A stretch of 64,000 nucleotides of DNA from Puffinus mauretanicus. Its lineage: Eukaryota; Chordata; Aves; Procellariiformes; Procellariidae. The notes beneath the pieces are model-generated. The model had not been told where the DNA came from and searched no databases. It saw nothing but the letters and a program-made list of their open reading frames with translations. The position numbers and the translations under genes were made by a program. The stretch lies in contig JAJKFH010002906.1 of the NCBI GenBank assembly GCA_023333565.1, positions 4,046,501 to 4,110,500 of the forward strand, written 5' to 3'. This document shows, piece after piece, positions 59,401 through 64,000 of this stretch (positions within the stretch are counted from its first letter, which is position 1; every line of letters starts with the position of its first letter).

Positions 59401-62400
59401 TGTGTAAGGAATTTGTAAAGTCTGTAAAATGTGAAAAGTTCATTTTGAAGGTTCCAGTAGCAGTGCAACTTGTGGTGTTATGTGTGCCTATCACAAGTGC
59501 TAGTCTGGCTTGGTTGAAGTCTTAAGTTAATAAATGTGATTCATGAATATATGTCCCTTAGACCTGTTGAAGAGCATCAATACGGCATGGGAGTTGCCAT
59601 GTGTAGAATGTGGCATGGAGCATACTGGGATCTTGAGTTTGGTCCCCTGTTTGGGTGTGGTGAGCTCTGGATGACTGAGTCATATCTGGGCATTGGAGTT
59701 TGCACAATTTAATAACACTGTGGAGGTGGTTTGGTGTTTTTAAGGGGATGTGTAGACTTACACTGACATTTTAGATAACAGCCACTCTGTACTCTCCTAT
59801 AGGTCTCTGATATACATAGGTTTAACTTTAAGTAGTTGTTAGAAGCTTTTTTATGTATAATTTATGGGATTTGGGGGGGGGAATCCTTCTCCCTGTTGAA
59901 TTACAGCCTGAATTCATAAATTATTTGCGTGCCCTATTTTACAATTAGATGCCTCAAAGCTGAGGTTGATGTTCTTAAAACTCATATCTGAAAGCACACT
60001 GTTGTCTCTATTTTTTTACTGTAAAGAAAATCAGATGCACAGAGCTTCATTTCTTCATCCATCTAGAGCTGTTACCACCGTGACCGTTCTGGAGAGTGGC
60101 ATCTCTCTCCTGCCTAACTGCCTTTGGCATCTGGGGATGGGAATGTTCCCTCAAGATTTGAAAAGCTTGTTTTGCTAAGAAATAAGTAAGTGTAAGCTAT
60201 TCACTCAAACTTGAGGAAGAAGCATTTGCAATGATGTTTATCTCTCTCCTTCTCCTTATATTTGATGGTGCATTAGTTACATCCCTCACCCGTGAAGTGT
60301 GAAGCTTGATTCTCTGTCCCCTTTTCAGCTTGAAGGAACTTGAGCTCACATCCCCCTCTTCCCAGGAGAGTGCAACCAGCAGCATGTCATAAGCTGTCCT
60401 TCATTTCACCTGCAACTACTGAAAGAAGTAATTAATTAGGCCAGAGGGAGAGTGACTCCTGCCCTGTGATCAAGGCATTCAGCTGAGTTGAGGGAAACCT
60501 GGTTTCTATGGGTGTTTCATTCTTTCATCCAGTAAATATTTTTCCATTTCATAGCTTCAGCAGGAATGGTGAGGACAGACTATAGTCTGTGGGTTAGGGC
60601 ACTACCCTGGCACGCAGAGATGTGGTTGTGAGCCAGCCTCTTCGCCTGGAAAGAGCCTACCACCCACTTTTACTTCCTCTGTGGTCGCTTTCCTGATGCT
60701 CTTAAATTGCTCGATGGTGCCTGGGGGCACGCTTCTGCCTGCTCATCCGAAACTTCAAAATTACATGACTCCTCATCAGCTTGTGAAAGGGATGACTTTG
60801 TATCTTGCTCCTGGGGAGGCCTGAATGGTTTACAACCCTTTTTAATAACATAGGTACCTCTTGAGCTTCTAGGATAGGTGATGTGTAAGGTACAGCTTCA
60901 CAACTTTGTTTCCTGTTAGGTTATATGGCTTCCTGCTTACTATTCCAGTTATTTTAAATTCTGTTATGTACCCAAATTTATTGTAGCCATGTTCAAAATT
61001 CTCCTGCGAGTCCATTTTGTGCTTCTAGTCTCATATGGACTAGTAAATCTAAGAAAAGTATAGATTTTGGGGGGGATGAAGGCCAAACTTTGGGAAGACT
61101 GAGGTTCCCGGCAGGACAAAGCCTTTATTTTGGGGTTAGGACACAATTTGAGCCTGGTTTGATTCGGTTGTCCAGCATAGGCATCTCGTCTTTGCTGAGA
61201 TGCTTTACGACATCCACTGCGCCTACGCTTGGCTTGCAGATGCAAGATGGCCAGAAGACCCATGTCCTGCTTGGAGTAGCGCCTGCTGGGAAGGCGGGGT
61301 ATTTTGGGACAGCTTGGTACTATTTGCCCCTGCAACTGAACTGAGCCCAGTAGAGTCCTAAGACTATTGTTGTCTAGACTGAATGTGGTTAGACTGAGAA
61401 GCGGGAGGAAGGGGTTGTTTTCTTGTTTTTCAAAGACATTTCAAAGAAAACCTGCTTTCTCTTTTATTTTCTTTATTGCAAGTGTATTTGGTACCTAGCC
61501 CGATCATTATAATTTTCATTTTGTAGCCACCCCTGATTAAGTCTGGGAGGTTAGCTTGAGTTAATGGCTTTCTGGGAAAGGGGGGAGAAAGTTCGTCTTC
61601 TGGTTTCTCTCATGCATATTAATAGCGGTGTGGAGCTGTGGGGCAAAACTTCATTACTGTCGGTTGTTAGCTGGTACGGAAATGCTGAGTGATGGTGCCA
61701 CTTACGGAGCTGAATTGGTTTTGGAGAATAAGGAAAATTCTTTGGTAACTGATGCATATGATCCTATCTCCAGTAAATTGATTCCAGAATTGTGTTTGAA
61801 TAGCCTCCATGAGAGATGTGCAGTGGTATTTATCTGGTACAGATGATTTGCTGGTCCTATTTTTTCGGAGGGGGTTCATTTAATGCTGTGGAAATTGGGG
61901 GAGGGAGGCAATGGTGAGGGGAAAATTTTATAATAATTTTCCTCAGAGTTGTTCAAACCTGTTTAGATTTTAGAAGGCTAGATTGTTAAATTTGTTACAT
62001 TTTATTTCCAGGAACAGTCTAATTTTGTCTCAGTTGTACTTTCTCCCACCCACATATACACGGTCTGCCTCCTTGTACTGTATGGCTTTGTAACTGCACA
62101 GTGGTTTGCTTCAAGGATCATCTGTCGACTGCTGGTGACTCCTTCAGATAAAGATTTCATGACGGACATAGGCATCTTTGGAAGCTTCTGGAAAAAAGTC
62201 TGTAATCATCTCCCTAATAATTGATGGCGGCAGAGGAAATGGGAGCTGATATTCTGTAATCGTTTTTCCTATGTTTTTATTGTTAAAGCGTAAATGCGCT
62301 GCAGGACTGGAACACCTCCCTCGCCCTCTCACAAGGCTGTGCTGCGGCGGAGCTCTGTGATGCCAATTACTGCGGGGATGGTTTGCTGTTCCAAATGAGA

Positions 62401-64000
62401 TCATGATGGGGATGCTGGAAAACGAGTCTCTCTCAAAATGTGTTTCATGCTCTGAATACTTGAGAGATTTTGTTAGAGTGCGATACTTGGGTCTACGGGG
62501 TTCATTGTTTTTAATTAGAGAAAAATTAGTTAAAAAATCCACTTACTATTTTGTATCAACATCTCTTGTATTCAAGAGGAAAACAGAAAATATTTCCTGA
62601 TCTTGAAGTATTCTCGGAATATGTTGCCTGTTGAACTGATTCGTATTTCTGCAACTAGATAATCTTACTACTTTTATTTATTTTATTTTTTTCCCAAAAG
62701 ACAGGGAGAGAGCTCACATATTAGAGGCCTTAGAAGTATAGATAATCTGCTTGTCCATTTTTATACTGTGAGACAAAAAATGGTTGGGGTCTGACTACTT
62801 ACGCCTTTGTTTTGCTGAGGTTTTGATTCATTATGGCACAGACAGTATCATGTTGTCCTTTACTGAACTAAAAGTAAATCCGCCAAAAAAAGTCCCCTTT
62901 TGTTCTGCTGCTGAGGAACACTGTGGGCTGCCAAATCCTGGCAGTCTGAGTCACCACAATCGTAATAAAGTGTTTGTACTTTTGCGGTTGCTGTTATTCA
63001 GTGTCTTCTAATTTATTCATAAGGCAAAGGGACACCTACAGGTTAAAATACTACTTTTTAAAGAAATATTCCATGTTTATACTGAAATAACATTTGTCAA
63101 AAGAGAATTACATACACACTGGTTACACTTCAAAGCTTCCAATGAGCAAATGGTAATCTTTAACAGTAAGAAATATATATACACATATATTTAACAAATT
63201 CTATTTTCTATGTAAGAGCAACGTTAGACTGCAAAAAATGATGGGATTATTTTAAACTCCTTACTGAACTCTGCTGTTTTGGCAGATCTGACCTGATAAT
63301 GATCTGATAACCAGGGAGACTGTTTCCTTCCTTAAAAAAAAAAAAAAAAAAATGTTTTAAGGACAGAGACTCTGACCCTGGAAATGCTTATCTGTATTTT
63401 AACTTTGATGCGTGGGCTGTGACCCAGCAGGCATAACCCACGTAATTGCATTCAGTTGTTTTCAGGATCACTCCCAAACAAAGCAGTCAAAGTTGCAATA
63501 TTCAAATAAAACTCAGAACGATTGCACGTAAGCAACGAGGGAAAGCAAGGTGGTTCTGAATCGGCGATGGGTCCCCGTGAGGCCAGCAGACAGGTTCCCC
63601 GACTCCGCAGACGCAGGGTGCGGGGTGCCGCGGGGGCTGCGGGCACCCCGCCGTGCGCTGGCTGATGCGCCGTCGCCCGTGCTGGGGCGGGAGGTGGGCC
63701 TTCCCACAAATTCTTGATCCCATCGCCTGTGCATGGAGAGGAGGTGGGTTTCCTTATAATTTCTCAATTCTTTAGCTATTTATGGGTAGGATTCCTCACG
63801 ATTTGGGCTTTTAACTCTAATACCGGTTATTGAGGCAGAAACAATGATTTCTTTCTTTCTGTTGATAAAAGAACAACAAGGCTTTTATTCCTTTTTTTGC
63901 CTGATACATAGGGAATTCTGTATGTCATTTACCTTTCCCTGGTGTTGAGCTAATGAAATTTCCACAGTTCTCTCAAAAAAAGCCAAATTTGGTCAGTCAG
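56421..64000. other. Probable first intron of the CpG-island gene, no exon seen
   Basis: AT-rich sequence without a recognisable exon. Moderately GC-rich spots occur at 60540-60740, 61080-61330, 62280-62420 and 63540-63760. None shows a convincing acceptor-exon-donor pattern with a known protein motif. Homopolymers include 19 A at 63334-63352 and a G run near 59872. Confidence 0.45.
63671..63770. repeat. Two-unit, 50 bp degenerate tandem repeat
   Basis: CGTCGCCCGTGC...GGAGGTGGGCCTTCCCACAA at 63671 aligns without gaps to CATCGCCTGTGC...GGAGGTGGGTTTCCTTATAA at 63721. A weaker third unit may follow from 63771 (TATTTATGG...GGATTCCTCACGA). It sits in an intronic GC-rich patch. Function unknown. 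Confidence 0.6.

Noticed and set aside
60570..60660. tRNA-derived SINE suggested by GGTTAGGGCACTACCCTGG
   Set aside because: Only one phrase resembles the head of reptile/bird tRNA-like repeats. No B box (GGTTCRAATCC) or tail could be found nearby.

Overview
This is vertebrate nuclear DNA, and the repeats point to a bird. They include several CR1-type LINEs whose 3' ends carry the CATAGAAT/ATTCTATG short repeat, and an avian-type LTR retrovirus family. The rest is AT-rich, long-intron or intergenic sequence with no recognisable exons, plus one CpG island. Nothing looks prokaryotic. I see no tRNA, rRNA or CRISPR array. The exact species cannot be told from the sequence.

Layout, left to right. 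(1) 1-2875 is the 5' end of an endogenous retrovirus on the minus strand: a 515 bp LTR (2361-2875), a primer binding site complementary to tRNA-Lys1,2 (2335-2352), a long open gag-like frame (257-2248), an amber stop, and the start of an aspartic protease in the same frame that runs off the left edge. (2) 3488-3950 is a solo LTR of the same family in the opposite orientation. (3) 7962-12290 is a nearly full-length CR1 element on the minus strand with a GC-rich 5' region, a broken ORF1 and a nearly open ORF2 (endonuclease plus reverse transcriptase). (4) 12.3-32.4 kb is AT-rich non-coding DNA with traces of an old unclassified repeat family. (5) 32.4-33.6 kb is an old CR1 into which a solo LTR has inserted, flanked by a perfect 5 bp target duplication. 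(6) 33.7-34.3 kb holds a younger 5'-truncated CR1; smaller CR1 pieces lie at 36.75, 46.75 and 47.15 kb. (7) 55.08-56.42 kb is a strong CpG island with a candidate first coding exon (15 codons, plus strand, ending at a GTAAGC donor). It probably marks the promoter of a gene whose other exons lie beyond the right edge. (8) 56.4-64 kb would then be intron 1 of that gene.

The window is therefore mainly mobile-element sequence set in a gene-poor stretch upstream of one probable gene promoter. The most unusual object is the retroviral gag-like protein. It has several hydrophobic, probably membrane-spanning segments at its N-terminus, then ten consecutive 10-residue Thr-rich repeats, then a capsid-like region, and no visible CCHC zinc knuckle. 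No clearly new cellular system is evident. Most short open frames here are chance or repeat shadows.
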